Shown here in pieces: positions 8,018 through 18,055 of a DNA stretch of 64,000 nt. The DNA comes from Humidesulfovibrio sp. (GTDB taxonomy: Bacteria; Desulfobacterota; Desulfovibrionia; Desulfovibrionales; Desulfovibrionaceae): NCBI RefSeq assembly GCF_031082295.1, contig NZ_JAVHLD010000002.1:172042-236041 (forward strand). Reading direction: 5' to 3'. Positions within the stretch are counted from its first letter, which is position 1, and each line of letters opens with the position of its first letter. The translations under genes and the position numbers were made by a program. The notes under the pieces are model-generated. The model was given only the letters and a program-made list of their open reading frames with translations. It was not told the origin of the DNA and searched no databases.

Positions 8018-9265
8018 CGGATTAATGATCTCTCCGGCGATGGCGCTGGCGGCGGCGACGGCCGGGCTGGACAGGTAGACTTCGCTCTGCAGGCTTCCCA
8101 TGCGGCCGCGGAAGTTGCGGTTGGTGGTGGCGATGCAGCGCTCGCCCCCGGCCAGAATGCCCATGTGGCCACCCAGGCAGGGGCCGCAGGTGGGCGGGCC
8201 GACCACGGCCCCGGCGTCCATGAAGATGCTGAACAGGCCCTCGTCCATGGCCTGGCGCCATATCTTCGGGGTGGCGGGCAGGACGATGAGGCGCACGTTC
8301 TTGTGCGCCTTGCGGCCCTTCAGGATGGCGGCGGCCTCGCGCAGGTCCTCGATGCGGCCGTTGGTGCAGGAGCCGATGACGGCCTGGTCGACGCGCAGGT
8401 TCGTCAGCTCGTCCACGGGGCGGACGTTGTCGGGCAGGTGCGGGCAGGCCACCTGGGGCGACATCCCGGTGACGGACAGGGACAGCTCCTGCTCGTACAC
8501 CGCGCCGGGATCGGCCTTGAGCGCCTTGTCGCCGGTACGGCCGTGGGCCGCGCAATAGGCCAAGGTCTTGGCATCCGCCGGGAACAGGCCGACCTTTCCG
8601 CCGGCCTCGATGGCCATGTTGGCCATGGTCATGCGGCCCTCGATGGAGAGGTTGTCGATGACAGGCCCGCCGAACTCCAGCGCCCGGTACAGCGCGCCGG
8701 ACACGCCGATGCGGCCGATCAAGTGCAGGATCAGGTCCTTGGCGCCGACGAAAGGCTCGAGCACGCCCTCGTACTCCACGCGGATGGTGGGCGGCACCTT
8801 GAACCAGGTCTCGCCCAGGGCCATGGCGCCGGCGATGTCCGTGGAGCCCATGCCCGTGGCGAAGGCGCCCAGGCCGCCGTAAGTGCAGGTGTGGCTGTCC
8901 GCGCCGACGACGATGTCGCGCGGGCCGACCAGGCCGAGTTCCGGCAACAGCGCGTGCTCCACGCCGCAGTCGCCGCCCTCGTAGTAATGCGTCACGTTCA
9001 TTTCACGGGCGAACTCGCGCACCACCTTGACCTGCTCGGCGGAGTCGATGTCCTTGTTGGGCGTGAAGTGGTCGCAGACCAACGCGACTTTATCCTTGTC
9101 AAAAACCCTGGTCGCGCCCATGCCCTTGAAGGACTTGATGGCCAACGGCGCGGTGATGTCGTTGGCGAGCACCAGGGACACGCGGCAGGTGACGATCTGC
9201 CCGGCGCGGGTGATTTCCTCATCCGTGTGCGCCTGCAGGATTTTTTCAGCTAAATTGTGGGACAT
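8006..9265 (-). CDS. leuC: 3-isopropylmalate dehydratase large subunit
   Basis: 419 residues, aconitase superfamily, of the shorter LeuC type. The [4Fe-4S] cysteines are visible in GSCTNGRIEDLREAA and in PTCGPCLGGHMGI. DSHTCTYGGLGAFATGMGSTD is the conserved aconitase-like active-site stretch. It acts with LeuD. The start overlaps the end of leuA by 16 bases and its ribosome-binding site GGGAGGAG lies inside leuA, so translation is probably coupled. Confidence 0.97.
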   Translation of the reverse strand: MSHNLAEKILQAHTDEEITRAGQIVTCRVSLVLANDITAPLAIKSFKGMGATRVFDKDKVALVCDHFTPNKDIDSAEQVKVVREFAREMNVTHYYEGGDCGVEHALLPELGLVGPRDIVVGADSHTCTYGGLGAFATGMGSTDIAGAMALGETWFKVPPTIRVEYEGVLEPFVGAKDLILHLIGRIGVSGALYRALEFGGPVIDNLSIEGRMTMANMAIEAGGKVGLFPADAKTLAYCAAHGRTGDKALKADPGAVYEQELSLSVTGMSPQVACPHLPDNVRPVDELTNLRVDQAVIGSCTNGRIEDLREAAAILKGRKAHKNVRLIVLPATPKIWRQAMDEGLFSIFMDAGAVVGPPTCGPCLGGHMGILAGGERCIATTNRNFRGRMGSLQSEVYLSSPAVAAASAIAGEIINPAKL

Positions 9266-10803
9266 TCGCTCTTCTCCTCCCTCATTTTCTCCAACCGATT
9301 GAGTGCGTTGATGAAGGCCATGGCGCTGGCGACGAGGATATCCTCGTTGGTGCCGCGGCCGACAGATCTCTTTCCCTCATGTTCGATGCGCACGGTCACA
9401 GTGGCCTGGGCGTCCGTGCCGCCGGTGACGGCGTTGATCTGAAAACGGTCCAGAGCGGGCGCGTAGCCCACCATGGACCCGATGCACTTGAACAGCGCGT
9501 CCACCGGCCCTTCGCCGAAGGAGGTGTGGCGGCGCACTTCGGCAACCTGCTCGCCGTCCAGCACCTCAAGCACCATGGCCGCGTGGGGCGGAACCCCGCC
9601 CGTGCCTGAGAACACGCTCATGTCCTTCAGACGGTACTTGTCGCGGCGGCGGTAGACCATCTCCAGCACAAGCGCTTCAACGTCCTCGTCGAACACGCGT
9701 TCCTTCTTGTCCGCAAGTTCCTTCACCGCGGAGAACACCACGGCGAGCTGTGCGTCGTCGAGAACGTAGCCGAGTTCCGTGAGCTTGGACTTGATGGCGT
9801 GGCTGCCCGAGTGCTTGCCGATGACCATTTCCGTGCCCTTGCGGCCAACGCTTTCGGGCGTCATTATCTCGTAGGTCAGCGGGTTTTTCAGCATGCCGTC
9901 CTGGTGGATGCCGGACTCGTGCGCGAAGGCGTTGGGGCCGACGATGGCCTTGTAAGGCGGGATGGGCTGGCCGATGATCTGCGAGAGGCGGCGGCAGGAC
10001 GGGTACAGCTGCTGCGTCTTGACGCCGCAATCGAGCTTGTAGAGTTCGTGGCGCGTGTGCAGCGCCATGACGAGCTCCTCAAGGGAGGCGTTGCCCGCGC
10101 GCTCGCCGATGCCGCAGAGCGTCACCTCGGCCTGGCGCGCTCCGGCCCGGATGGCCGAGAGGCTGTTGGCCACGGCCAAGCCAAGGTCGTTGTGGCAGTG
10201 TACGCTGAAGATGGCATCCTTGCTGTTGGGCACCTTCTTGATGAGGTAGGCGATGAGCTCGCCGTACTCAAAGGGCTGGGCGTAGCCCACAGTGTCGGGA
10301 ATGTTCACGGTGGTGGCACCGGCGCGGATGACCACTTCGCAGACCTGGGCCAGGAAGTCCCAGTCCGAGCGCGAGGCGTCCTCTGCGGAGAACTCGACGT
10401 TGGGGCACAGGCTCGCGGCGTGCCTGACGGCGGCCTCGGCCATTTCCAGCACCTGCTCGCGCGTTTTGCGCAGCTTGTGCGTCATGTGGATTTCGCTGGT
10501 GGCGAGGAAGGTGTGGATGCGCGGGTGGGCGGCGTCCTTGATGGCCTCCCAGCCACGGTCGATGTCCTTTGTCAGGGCGCGGCAGAGCGCCGCCACCTGG
10601 ATATGGCTGACGGAACGGGCAATGGCCTGCACGGCCTCGAAGTCGCCCTGGCTGGCGGCGGGAAAGCCCGCCTCGATGATGTCCACGCCCAGAGCCTCGA
10701 GCTGCCGCGCGAGGCTGACCTTCTCTTCCTGGTTCATGGTGGCGCCCGGCGATTGCTCACCGTCACGGAGAGTGGTGTCGAAAATATACACGCGATCTGA
10801 CAT
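9250..10803 (-). CDS. leuA: 2-isopropylmalate synthase
   Basis: 517 residues, full length with the catalytic TIM barrel followed by the C-terminal LeuA allosteric domain. Motifs: [15 protein letters not shown] at the N-terminus (metal-binding Asp) and [15 protein letters not shown] (metal histidines). It condenses acetyl-CoA with 2-ketoisovalerate, the first step of leucine synthesis, and is normally inhibited by leucine. A GAGGAGG ribosome-binding site precedes the ATG. It is the first structural gene of leuACDB and sits behind an attenuator (10936-11047). Confidence 0.97.
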   Translation of the reverse strand: MSDRVYIFDTTLRDGEQSPGATMNQEEKVSLARQLEALGVDIIEAGFPAASQGDFEAVQAIARSVSHIQVAALCRALTKDIDRGWEAIKDAAHPRIHTFLATSEIHMTHKLRKTREQVLEMAEAAVRHAASLCPNVEFSAEDASRSDWDFLAQVCEVVIRAGATTVNIPDTVGYAQPFEYGELIAYLIKKVPNSKDAIFSVHCHNDLGLAVANSLSAIRAGARQAEVTLCGIGERAGNASLEELVMALHTRHELYKLDCGVKTQQLYPSCRRLSQIIGQPIPPYKAIVGPNAFAHESGIHQDGMLKNPLTYEIMTPESVGRKGTEMVIGKHSGSHAIKSKLTELGYVLDDAQLAVVFSAVKELADKKERVFDEDVEALVLEMVYRRRDKYRLKDMSVFSGTGGVPPHAAMVLEVLDGEQVAEVRRHTSFGEGPVDALFKCIGSMVGYAPALDRFQINAVTGGTDAQATVTVRIEHEGKRSVGRGTNEDILVASAMAFINALNRLEKMREEKSECPTI

Positions 10804-10935
10804 GAATCCTCCTCACGTGGTTAGAAACCGTAACTTTTAAATGAATGACTGGCAACACGCACAGGGAAGCACCCGCGCACGAGTACGTCCCAGAGGGCAG
10901 CTCCCAGGGCCAAGGACTTTTATGAGAAGAAAGGG

Positions 10936-10993
10936 AAAAAAGAAAAAGCCCGACCTACGAGGAGACCCGCTGGGACTCGCGTAGGAATAGGGC
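10936..10993 (-). terminator. Leucine-operon attenuator (conditional terminator)
   Basis: On the minus strand, GCCC (10993-10990) and CCTACG pair with CGTAGG and GGGC (10951-10948), with further inner pairing of GAG-T-CCC to GGG-T-CTC. The 3' arm runs directly into TTTTTCTTTTTT (10947-10936). The 5' arm overlaps the two rare CTA leucine codons of the leader peptide gene, so a ribosome stalled there would block hairpin formation and let transcription reach leuA. A 14-base perfect palindrome GCGCTGATCAGCGC (10995-11008) lies just before it and can form a separate small hairpin. From 10935 down to the leuA start at 10803 I see only the ribosome-binding site. Confidence 0.7.
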
Positions 10994-11047
10994 GGCGCTG
11001 ATCAGCGCGGTGCGGATTGCGGTGTTATCGTCTGTCTTCATCATCAT
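10955..11047 (-). CDS. leuL: Leucine-operon leader peptide
   Basis: A 30-codon open frame, starting MMMKTDDNTAIRTALIS and ending in VSS just before TAG. The segment ALISAALFLRE holds three of its leucine codons, two of them CTA (CTA-TTC-CTA), a codon hardly used in the neighbouring GC-rich genes. The stop lies inside the 3' arm of a rho-independent terminator that precedes leuA. This is the arrangement of a translation-coupled attenuator: leucine shortage stalls the ribosome at CTA and prevents termination. Coding is inferred from position and codon choice; the ribosome-binding site (AAAAGAG) is weak. The first two ATG codons in the ATG-ATG-ATG-AAG start could be alternatives to the third. 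Confidence 0.65.
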   Translation of the reverse strand: MMMKTDDNTAIRTALISAALFLRESQRVSS

Positions 11048-11089
11048 ATGCTCTTTTGCGATCAGCCGATGGGGCTAGCGCGTCAGAAG

Positions 11090-11119
11090 ACTATGTCATG
11101 CTCAAGCACACCTTGTCCA
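11090..11119 (-). promoter_or_regulatory. Candidate promoter of the leu leader
   Basis: On the minus strand TGGACA (11119-11114), an 18-base spacer and CATAGT (11095-11090), about 45 bases before the leader peptide start. The match is moderate. Read-through from pssA is also possible, since I see no clear terminator after pssA. Confidence 0.35.
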
Positions 11120-11162
11120 GGGCCAAAACCGGTGGCGAGCGGAAAAAAGCAACGAGCAGGTC

Positions 11163-11930
11163 TCAGCCTTGCTGGGTCTCCTTGGGCGTCACCAGCTTGG
11201 AACTGCGTGGCGAGAGGATGAACAAGGTATAGATGGGGCCAGAGATGAGGTAGCCCAGGAAGAACAGGAATCCGAGCATCTTGGGACGCGAGGCAACCAT
11301 GACGAAGAGCAGGATGACCGTGACCATGGAGCTGAAGGGGTGGGCCTTGATGAACCCGTACTCCTTGAACGAGGCGTAGCGCATGGTGCTGACCATGAGG
11401 AAGGACAGCACGTACACAAGCACCAGGCAGGCCGTGGGCAGCACGTCGACGATCCAGTTCTCTGGCAGATGCGGGGCGAAAAGGATAAGCGTGGCGAGCG
11501 TGCTGGCCTGAGCCGGGATGGGCAGCCCAACGAAGAACTTCTTGCTGGTCACGGCGGACTGCACGTTGAAGCGGGCAAGGCGCAGCGCACCGCAGGCGAT
11601 GAGCAGGAAGGACGCCATGAGCCCCAGAGTGCCGAAGGCATGCAACTGCCAGAGGTACATGGTCAAGGCAGGGGTTGCTCCGAAGGCCACAAGGTCGGCA
11701 AGGGAGTCGTACTGCACGCCGAATTCGCTGGTGGTGTTGGTTAGCCTGGCCACCTTGCCGTCCAGGCCGTCGAAGAGGCAGGACCCTAGCATGCACAGCG
11801 CCGAGTTCTCGTAAAGCCCCTCGATGGCCCAGATCATCCCCATGAACCCGAGGAAAAGGCTCGCGGTGGTGAAAAGATTCGGGAGGATGTACACGCCCTT
11901 GTGGCGCGGCAATGTCCTTTCCTTGACCAT
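11163..11930 (-). CDS. pssA: CDP-diacylglycerol-serine O-phosphatidyltransferase
   Basis: 255 residues with about eight membrane segments. The CDP-alcohol phosphatidyltransferase signature D-G-x2-A-R-x8-G-x3-D-x3-D is present as FDGLDGKVAR ... FGVQYDSLAD. It makes phosphatidylserine from CDP-diacylglycerol and serine at the inner membrane. The next enzyme, phosphatidylserine decarboxylase, is encoded immediately upstream (psd, 27 bases away), so the pair would make phosphatidylethanolamine from one transcript. Confidence 0.93.
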   Translation of the reverse strand: MVKERTLPRHKGVYILPNLFTTASLFLGFMGMIWAIEGLYENSALCMLGSCLFDGLDGKVARLTNTTSEFGVQYDSLADLVAFGATPALTMYLWQLHAFGTLGLMASFLLIACGALRLARFNVQSAVTSKKFFVGLPIPAQASTLATLILFAPHLPENWIVDVLPTACLVLVYVLSFLMVSTMRYASFKEYGFIKAHPFSSMVTVILLFVMVASRPKMLGFLFFLGYLISGPIYTLFILSPRSSKLVTPKETQQG

Positions 11931-11957
11931 ATGACTCCCGGGCAGCCCCGACTTGTA

Positions 11958-12596
11958 CTACTTGCGGACGGCGATGGCCGTCTCGCCGGCGCGGACGGTC
12001 TCGCCCACGTAGACCTTAACAGCATAGCCATCGGGCAGATAGAGGTCAACTCGCGACCCGAACTTGATCAGGCCGAAGCGCTCGCCCCGGCGCAGGATGT
12101 CACCGGCCTCGGACCAGCAGACGATGCGCCGCGCGATCAGGCCTGCGATCTGCACCACGGTGAAGCGCTCAGCGCCGCGCCCCAGGACAAGGATGTTGCG
12201 CTCGTTGTCGGTGCTGGCCTTGTCCAGGCTGGCGTTGAAAAACTTGCCGGGGATGTAGCGGATGAGCTCGACGCTGCCCTCGACCGGAGCGCGGTTCACG
12301 TGCACGTCAAAAACGTTCATGAACACGCAGACCACCTGGCGAATCTCTCCGCTGATGGGGTCCGGCGCGAAATCGACCTTGCACACACGTCCGTCCGCCG
12401 GGGAAACCACGGCGTCCAAATCCTCGGGCGTCACGCGTTCAGGATCACGGAAGAAATGCACCACGAAACCGGTGATCACGAGCAGGATCAGCGCCAGAAG
12501 CCACCAGCCCATGGCGGCGAAGACGAGGGTGGCGAAAGCCGAAAGGCCGATGGAAGGCAGCCCCTCCAGGCTCAGTCCGATGGTCGGTTTGCGCAT
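11958..12596 (-). CDS. psd: Phosphatidylserine decarboxylase proenzyme
   Basis: 212 residues, the short (PSD-A) type. A membrane anchor occupies about residues 17-48 and is followed by FFRDPER, conserved in this family. SPADGRV and the HVNRAPVEG stretch carry active-site residues. The self-cleavage site is the Gly-Ser in GLIKFGSRVDLYLP near the C-terminus; cleavage there would create the pyruvoyl group. It decarboxylates phosphatidylserine to phosphatidylethanolamine. AAGGAG lies upstream of ATG. It is the first gene of psd-pssA. Confidence 0.94.
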   Translation of the reverse strand: MRKPTIGLSLEGLPSIGLSAFATLVFAAMGWWLLALILLVITGFVVHFFRDPERVTPEDLDAVVSPADGRVCKVDFAPDPISGEIRQVVCVFMNVFDVHVNRAPVEGSVELIRYIPGKFFNASLDKASTDNERNILVLGRGAERFTVVQIAGLIARRIVCWSEAGDILRRGERFGLIKFGSRVDLYLPDGYAVKVYVGETVRAGETAIAVRK

Positions 12597-12738
12597 GCTC
12601 TTATGATCTCCTTGATGTCTTGAACGTATTCCAGTGCTGCTGGATTACCCGCCATTGCGCGCGAGGTCAACAAACATGCGCATGCCGACTCCCAGACATG
12701 CGCTTGGCAACAGCCTCAAGCAGGAGTAGAAGCAGCGC

Positions 12739-13755
12739 ATGGAGCCGATCACCCACCTTGCAGCCGGAGTGCTGACCGCCCAGGCCTTGCGCCCGCGCCT
12801 CGGCAATCCGCGCGGGCTGACCGTGCTCTGCGCCGTGGCCGCCACCTGCCCGGACCTGGACATCGCCGTCGGCTGGCTGAACCCTGAATTCCATCTGCTC
12901 TACCACCGGGGTTTGACCCACTCGCTGTTCGCGCTGCCGTTCATTGCGATTCTGCTGGCCTGGTCGGTACGCTCCCTCGGTGCGGAGCTGTCTTTAAAGA
13001 CCGGCTTCCTCGTGGCCAGCCTTGCCCTGGCCAGCCACCTTTTCCTGGACGTGTGCACCGCCTTCGGCACACAGATCTTCGCGCCGGTTTCCGACCTGCG
13101 CGTCAGCATTGAAGGCCTCTACGTCATCGACCCGCCGTTTACCGCGACCCTGCTTGCGCTGGCGTTCCTGGCGCGGAAGAAGTCCCTTCTGCCGGGATCA
13201 CGCAAGGCCCGCCTTGCCTTGGCCGGCGTCGGCTGGATGCTCCTGTACCCTGTCCTTGGCATCGCCTTGAGGACGGACATGCAGGCCCGATATCAGCAGA
13301 TGCTGACCTCTCGCCACGAAGCCTTCGACCGCGTGACCGTGACTCCGGACGCCCTGGCGCCGTATTATTGGAAGGTGGTAGTGGAGAGAGGGCAGGACAT
13401 GCTGGTGACCACGGCCAATCCCTTCGACATATCTGCGCCCTACCCCGTGCTTCGCCTGAAGCGCGCCGACAACGCGGAGCTCATGCGGTTGGGGCAAGAG
13501 GCCAGCATCTTCGGCACCTTCGCCTGGTTCGCCAAGTTCCCCTTCGCCGAACCCGCGACTGGTCCCGAGGGCACCCGCGCCACGCGCTATGCAGACGCGA
13601 GCTTCCTGAACTCCGGTCCGGTGCTGCGCGCCCTGCGTGGCGACGCGCCGGTATTCGCGGAGTTCACGGCGATCCTCGACAGCACGGGGCGCCTCATGGC
13701 CTGGCGCGATGATCGGGGCCGGACGCACCCCGTACCCTCTGGCGGCGGGTATTAG
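12739..13755 (+). CDS. YdjM-type metal-dependent hydrolase-like membrane protein
   Basis: 338 residues. The N-terminal half (about 1-180) has the YdjM/DUF457 pattern: start [10 protein letters not shown] with an early His, CPDLD, the HRGLTHSL motif, and a later SHLFLD, all suggesting a metal site at membrane helices. Several hydrophobic helices follow (about 60-80, 90-105, 130-145, 160-175). The C-terminal half is soluble and less conserved. Substrate and role are unknown; in E. coli the relative YdjM is an inner-membrane protein. It stands alone, divergent from psd, and its last four bases overlap the end of the convergent ugd. Confidence 0.7.
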   Translation: MEPITHLAAGVLTAQALRPRLGNPRGLTVLCAVAATCPDLDIAVGWLNPEFHLLYHRGLTHSLFALPFIAILLAWSVRSLGAELSLKTGFLVASLALASHLFLDVCTAFGTQIFAPVSDLRVSIEGLYVIDPPFTATLLALAFLARKKSLLPGSRKARLALAGVGWMLLYPVLGIALRTDMQARYQQMLTSRHEAFDRVTVTPDALAPYYWKVVVERGQDMLVTTANPFDISAPYPVLRLKRADNAELMRLGQEASIFGTFAWFAKFPFAEPATGPEGTRATRYADASFLNSGPVLRALRGDAPVFAEFTAILDSTGRLMAWRDDRGRTHPVPSGGGY

Positions 13756-15089
13756 CGACCGATGCCGTAGTGCTTGAGGCCGAAACGGGCCAGAAGCGAG
13801 CGCGAGTACAGGTTGCGCCCGTCAAAGATCACCGGTTCGGCCAGCTGCCGGGCGATGCCGGAGAAGTCCGGGTTGCGGAACTGGTTCCAGTCCGTGACCA
13901 CGGCCAGGGCGTCGGCGCCCTTGAGGGCGTCGTACTGGCTGCCCACCAACTCCACCAGGGCGTTGTCGGCAAGCTCGGCCTGGGCGCGCTTCGTCGCCAC
14001 GGGGTCAAAGGCCTGGACGCGCATGCCCTGTCCGGTCAGCTCGCGGATGATGTCAAAAGCCGGGGCTTCTCGAATATCGTCAGTGTTGGCCTTGAACGCC
14101 AGGCCCCACAGGGCCAGGGTGCGCCCGGCCACGCCGCCCAGTGGCGCGAAGTGGTCCAGAACCTTCCGCGCCAGCACGCCCTTTTGCCGGGTGTTGACCT
14201 CGTCCACGGACTTGATGAGCTCGGCCTCGTAGCCCGACTCGCGCGCGGTTGCCAGGAAGGCCTTCACGTCCTTGGGGAAGCAGGAGCCGCCGTAGCCCAC
14301 GCCGGGATAGATAAAATCGTAGCCGATGCGATGGTCGGAGCCGATGCCCAGGCGCACCTCGGAAACATCCGCGCCCACTCGCTCGCAGATGTTTGCCACC
14401 TCGTTGATGAAGCTGATCTTGGTGGCGAGCATGCAATTGGCCGCGTACTTGGTCATCTCCGCGCTGCGCACGCCCATGATGATGAGCTTCTCGCGGCTGC
14501 GGGCGAAGGGCGAGTACAAGGCTTTGAGCATTTCCGCGCTCTTGGGGTTCTCGGTGCCAACGATGACGCGGTCGGGCTTCATGAAGTCCTTCACCGCGTC
14601 GCCCTCTTTCAAGAACTCCGGGTTGGAGACGACGTCGACATCGATGTCCACGCCACGCGCGGCCAGCTCTCGGGTCAGAATGACGCGGACGCGGTCGGCG
14701 GTGCCCACCGGAACGGTGGATTTGTTGATGACGATGAGCGGAGAGGTCACGGTGCGGCCGATCTCCTCGGCCACGGCGTCCACAAAACAGAGGTCGCAGA
14801 CCCCGTCGTCGCCGGAGGGCGTGCCCACGCAAATAAAGGCGAACTCGGCCCCGTCGCCGTCAAAGGACAGGCCCTCGGCCAGGCTGGTGGTGAAGGTCAG
14901 GCGGCCTTCGGCGCAGTTGCGACGCACCAGCTCCTCGAGCCCGGGCTCGAAGATGTGGATGCTCCCGGCACGAAGGGTCTCCACGACCTTGGGGCTCTTG
15001 TCCACGCAACGCACGTGGTTGCCCATTTCAGAGAGGCAGGCCGCGGTGACCAGGCCAACGTAACCGGTGCCGACGATGCAAACATTCAT
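13752..15089 (-). CDS. ugd: UDP-glucose 6-dehydrogenase
   Basis: 445 residues, full length for the UDP-glucose/GDP-mannose dehydrogenase family. An N-terminal NAD-binding fold starts [16 protein letters not shown]. The catalytic cysteine is in [12 protein letters not shown] (about residue 270). The C-terminal domain carries [16 protein letters not shown]. It oxidises UDP-glucose to UDP-glucuronate for surface polysaccharides. No polysaccharide cluster is adjacent. A TuaD-type substrate is most likely, but UDP-N-acetyl-sugar dehydrogenases are related. Confidence 0.93.
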   Translation of the reverse strand: MNVCIVGTGYVGLVTAACLSEMGNHVRCVDKSPKVVETLRAGSIHIFEPGLEELVRRNCAEGRLTFTTSLAEGLSFDGDGAEFAFICVGTPSGDDGVCDLCFVDAVAEEIGRTVTSPLIVINKSTVPVGTADRVRVILTRELAARGVDIDVDVVSNPEFLKEGDAVKDFMKPDRVIVGTENPKSAEMLKALYSPFARSREKLIIMGVRSAEMTKYAANCMLATKISFINEVANICERVGADVSEVRLGIGSDHRIGYDFIYPGVGYGGSCFPKDVKAFLATARESGYEAELIKSVDEVNTRQKGVLARKVLDHFAPLGGVAGRTLALWGLAFKANTDDIREAPAFDIIRELTGQGMRVQAFDPVATKRAQAELADNALVELVGSQYDALKGADALAVVTDWNQFRNPDFSGIARQLAEPVIFDGRNLYSRSLLARFGLKHYGIGR

Positions 15090-15196
15090 ATATTCTCCTC
15101 GCGAGGCGCGAAACTGTTCATGTTAACCGCCTTGGGGTACATTTCCCACTGGCTGATGTCAACGCGAGAACGGCTCCTCGGCGACTGCCCCGGCGG

Positions 15197-15225
15197 TTGC
15201 CTTTGCCACCCGGAAAGCGTAATAT
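15197..15225 (+). promoter_or_regulatory. Candidate promoter of the pdxJ-led operon
   Basis: TTGCCT, a 17-base spacer and TAATAT, 33 bases before the pdxJ start and in the only gap in front of an eight-gene run. Confidence 0.55.
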
Positions 15226-15257
15226 TGACTGTGCTCAAGCAATCTTTGGAGGTACAA

Positions 15258-15983
15258 ATGCCCGTTCTCTGCGTCAACGTCGACCACATCGCCACCCTGC
15301 GCCAGGCCCGCCTGGGCCGCGAGCCGGACCCCGTTCTCGGCGCCCATGAGGCCGAACTGGGCGGCGCCACAGGCATCATCGTGCACCTGCGCGAGGACCG
15401 CAGGCACATCCAGGATCGCGATGTGGAGATCCTGCGCCGCACTGTCAACACCAAACTGAACCTGGAAATGGCGGCCACGGCCGAGATGCAGGACATCGCC
15501 CTGCGCATTCGCCCGGACACGGTGTGCCTGGTGCCGGAGAAACGCCAGGAGCTGACCACCGAGGGCGGGCTCAACTGCGTTGGCCGCGAGGGCGAGCTCT
15601 CGGCCTACCTGGCCCCTCTGCTGGCCCAGGACATCGAGGCCAGCCTGTTCATCGACGCCGACCCGGCACAGATCTCCGCCGCCAGCAAGACCGGCGCGCA
15701 GTTCATCGAGATCCACACCGGCCACTACGCCGACGCCGTCACCCCCACCGCCCGCAAGGCCGAGCTGGACAAGATCCTCGCGGGCATCGGCCACGCGCAG
15801 GAGCTGGGCCTCAAGGTCAATCTCGGCCACGGGCTGAACTACGTCAACGTGCTGCCCTTCGCCCGCGTGCCAGGCATCGTGGAGTACTCCATCGGACACA
15901 GCATCGTTTCCCGCGCTGCTTACGTGGGCCTGCGCCAGGCCACCCGCGAGATGGTCGACATCCTGCGCGGCTTCGTGGACTAG
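15258..15983 (+). CDS. pdxJ: Pyridoxine 5'-phosphate synthase
   Basis: 241 residues starting [20 protein letters not shown], the usual PdxJ beginning; the ATG has a TTTGGAGGT ribosome-binding site. The open frame extends far upstream over ugd, but that part is antisense shadow. PdxJ forms pyridoxine 5'-phosphate from 1-deoxyxylulose 5-phosphate and 3-amino-1-hydroxyacetone phosphate. Family motifs include [13 protein letters not shown]-like [31 protein letters not shown] and VNLGHGLNY. First gene of a dense operon; acpS follows after 20 bases, an arrangement common in proteobacteria. Confidence 0.97.
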   Translation: MPVLCVNVDHIATLRQARLGREPDPVLGAHEAELGGATGIIVHLREDRRHIQDRDVEILRRTVNTKLNLEMAATAEMQDIALRIRPDTVCLVPEKRQELTTEGGLNCVGREGELSAYLAPLLAQDIEASLFIDADPAQISAASKTGAQFIEIHTGHYADAVTPTARKAELDKILAGIGHAQELGLKVNLGHGLNYVNVLPFARVPGIVEYSIGHSIVSRAAYVGLRQATREMVDILRGFVD

Positions 15984-16003
15984 GCCGGGACGGGAGTGCG
16001 CTC

Positions 16004-16381
16004 ATGATCCTGGGCATCGGGCTGGATGTTGCGGAAATCTCCCGCATCCGAGACTCGCTCACGCGCTTCGGCGAGGGCTTCACCCGCCGCGTGCTCACCG
16101 AGGCCGAGACGGCAGCCATGCCCAAGATCGACCCCGCCCCTTACGTGGCCGCGCGTTTTGCCGCCAAGGAAGCTGCCGCCAAGGCCCTCGGCACCGGCTT
16201 TGCCAGCGGCGTGACGCAAGCGAGCATCGAGGTCCGCAACCTGCCCTCCGGCGCGCCGGAGTTGATATTGCATGGCAAAGCCCTTGAAATTGCGGACGCA
16301 ATGGGCGTAAAGAGAATGCATATCTCCTTGACCCACGGCCGCGACATCGCCGCCGCAACAGTGATCCTGGAGGGCGCCTAG
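16004..16381 (+). CDS. acpS: Holo-[acyl-carrier-protein] synthase
   Basis: 125 residues, the size of AcpS. The start [15 protein letters not shown] carries the Mg-binding Asp. The second signature [19 protein letters not shown] (Glu of the KEA motif) and the C-terminal [16 protein letters not shown] are present. It moves 4'-phosphopantetheine from CoA to acyl carrier protein. It lies between pdxJ and nnr on the same strand. Confidence 0.96.
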   Translation: MILGIGLDVAEISRIRDSLTRFGEGFTRRVLTEAETAAMPKIDPAPYVAARFAAKEAAAKALGTGFASGVTQASIEVRNLPSGAPELILHGKALEIADAMGVKRMHISLTHGRDIAAATVILEGA

Positions 16382-16432
16382 GCCCCTGGCAAGCCCGTCC
16401 GGATTTCGTCGCAAGCACCTAGGAGGACAGCA

Positions 16433-18055
16433 ATGCCCAGCCCCGCTTCTTCCACCCCCAAGCCTTCACAGGAGTTGGATCTGTTCGATCCGCTTCCCAC
16501 ACCGACGGAGATGGCGGCGTGGGACCGCTCCGCCATCGAGGACTTCGGGCTCAAGGCCGAAATGCTCATGGAGAACGCCGGGGGCGCCGCCCTTGATGTC
16601 CTGCGCGAGGCCTTCGGGCCGCTCTCCGGCACGAAGGTGCTGCTTGTGGCTGGCGGCGGCAACAACGGGGGCGATGCCTTCGTCCTTGCGCGCAGGCTTC
16701 TGGACGAGGGCGCGGAGCCGCTGGTGCTGCACACCAAGCCGGTGTCCGGCTACCGCGGCGCCGCCCGCTACCATCTGGATTTGGCCCGCCGCGTCGGCGT
16801 CCCCTGCCGCCACCTGTCCCCTGGGCGCGCCAAGAACGCGCTGTGCAGCTGCGAGGCTCCGGACATCATGATCGATGGGCTCCTGGGCACCGGCTTCAGC
16901 GGCGAGCTTTCGGCCGAGGCCCTGGACCTGGTGCAGGCCATGAATTCCCTGGGCGAGATATGTTTCGTCCTCGCGCTGGACAGCCCCTCCGGCCTGGACG
17001 GCTCAACAGGCCAACCCCGGCCCGAGGCGGTCCGCGCCGATGTCACAGTATCGTTCCACGCGCCCAAGCTGGGCTGCGCCCTGCCCCAGGCCGCACCCTT
17101 TGTGGGTCGGCTTGAAGCCCGCGCCATCGGCATCCCCCGCGCCGTGATGAACGCCGCGCCGCCGCGCCAGGTGCTGCTCACGGAGCGCCTGTTCAGCCTG
17201 CTGCCGGTGCTCGCTGCGGAACTGCACAAGGGTCGGGCCGGTCATGTGCTTGTGCTTGGCGGCAGCGAAGGGCTTTCCGGCGCGGCGCAGCTCTGTGCGC
17301 TCGGTGCGTTGCGCGCCGGAGCCGGCCTGGTCACCGTGGGCTGCCCGCGCGGCGTCGTGGCCGAGGTCAAGGCCGGCCTGCCGGACATCATGGCCCTTGG
17401 GCTCGGCACTGGCAGCAGTTGGACCCCGGACTGCATGGACTCGCTCATTCCTGCCCTTGGCCGTTACGACGCCGTGGTCATCGGCCCGGGCCTGGGCCGC
17501 AACAAGGAGGCCGCCGAGTTCCTCGCCCTGTTCCCCAGAGCCTTTGCCACAGCCTTCGACAAAGGCTGGGCCAGCCCGTGCATCTACGACGCGGACGCGC
17601 TCTACCACTTGGCCCAGAGCCCCGGCATCATGCGCGATCTGCCCAAGGACGCAGTGCTGACGCCCCACCCCGGCGAAATGGCCAGGCTGCTGGGCATGGG
17701 CATGGGCGAGCTCCAGGCGGACCGCGTCGCCGCCGCGCACCGCTTCCTTGCCACGCACCCGCAGGTGCTGACGCTCAAGGGTGCGGGAACCCTTGTGGGC
17801 ATGGGCGACCTGCTGCACCTCTCGCCCATCGCCGCGCCGAACCTTGCCGTCGGCGGCTCGGGCGACGTGCTGGCAGGCGTCATCGCGGCGCTGCTGGCAC
17901 GCGGCATCAAGCCGCTGCATGCGGCCTGCCTCGGCGTCTACTGGCACGGACTCTGCGGCCTGGCCCTGGCAACGGATTTCCCCTTCCGGGGCAACCTCGC
18001 AACGGAGATCGCCCACGCACTTCCACACGTCCTCAAGGAGAACACGCCATGCTGA
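16433..18055 (+). CDS. nnr: Bifunctional NAD(P)H-hydrate epimerase / ADP-dependent dehydratase
   Basis: 540 residues, two fused domains. Residues about 20-240 are the YjeF_N epimerase (GGGNNGGDAFVLARRL and DGLLGTGFSG). Residues about 265-530 are the ribokinase-like dehydratase (VLVLGGSEGLSGA, LTPHPGEMARLLG and NLAVGGSGDVLAGVIAALL). Together they repair hydrated NADH and NADPH. AGGAGGA is found upstream of ATG. The stop overlaps the start of the CBS-domain gene by 7 bases. Confidence 0.95.
   Translation: MPSPASSTPKPSQELDLFDPLPTPTEMAAWDRSAIEDFGLKAEMLMENAGGAALDVLREAFGPLSGTKVLLVAGGGNNGGDAFVLARRLLDEGAEPLVLHTKPVSGYRGAARYHLDLARRVGVPCRHLSPGRAKNALCSCEAPDIMIDGLLGTGFSGELSAEALDLVQAMNSLGEICFVLALDSPSGLDGSTGQPRPEAVRADVTVSFHAPKLGCALPQAAPFVGRLEARAIGIPRAVMNAAPPRQVLLTERLFSLLPVLAAELHKGRAGHVLVLGGSEGLSGAAQLCALGALRAGAGLVTVGCPRGVVAEVKAGLPDIMALGLGTGSSWTPDCMDSLIPALGRYDAVVIGPGLGRNKEAAEFLALFPRAFATAFDKGWASPCIYDADALYHLAQSPGIMRDLPKDAVLTPHPGEMARLLGMGMGELQADRVAAAHRFLATHPQVLTLKGAGTLVGMGDLLHLSPIAAPNLAVGGSGDVLAGVIAALLARGIKPLHAACLGVYWHGLCGLALATDFPFRGNLATEIAHALPHVLKENTPC

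Noticed and set aside
7070-9253. 727-codon open frame on the plus strand over leuB, leuD and leuC
   Set aside because: Antisense shadow of three recognised leu genes; no ribosome-binding site or recognisable product.
13770-15257. N-terminal extension that would add about 500 residues to PdxJ
   Set aside because: The extension is antisense to ugd. PdxJ has its normal start and ribosome-binding site at 15258.
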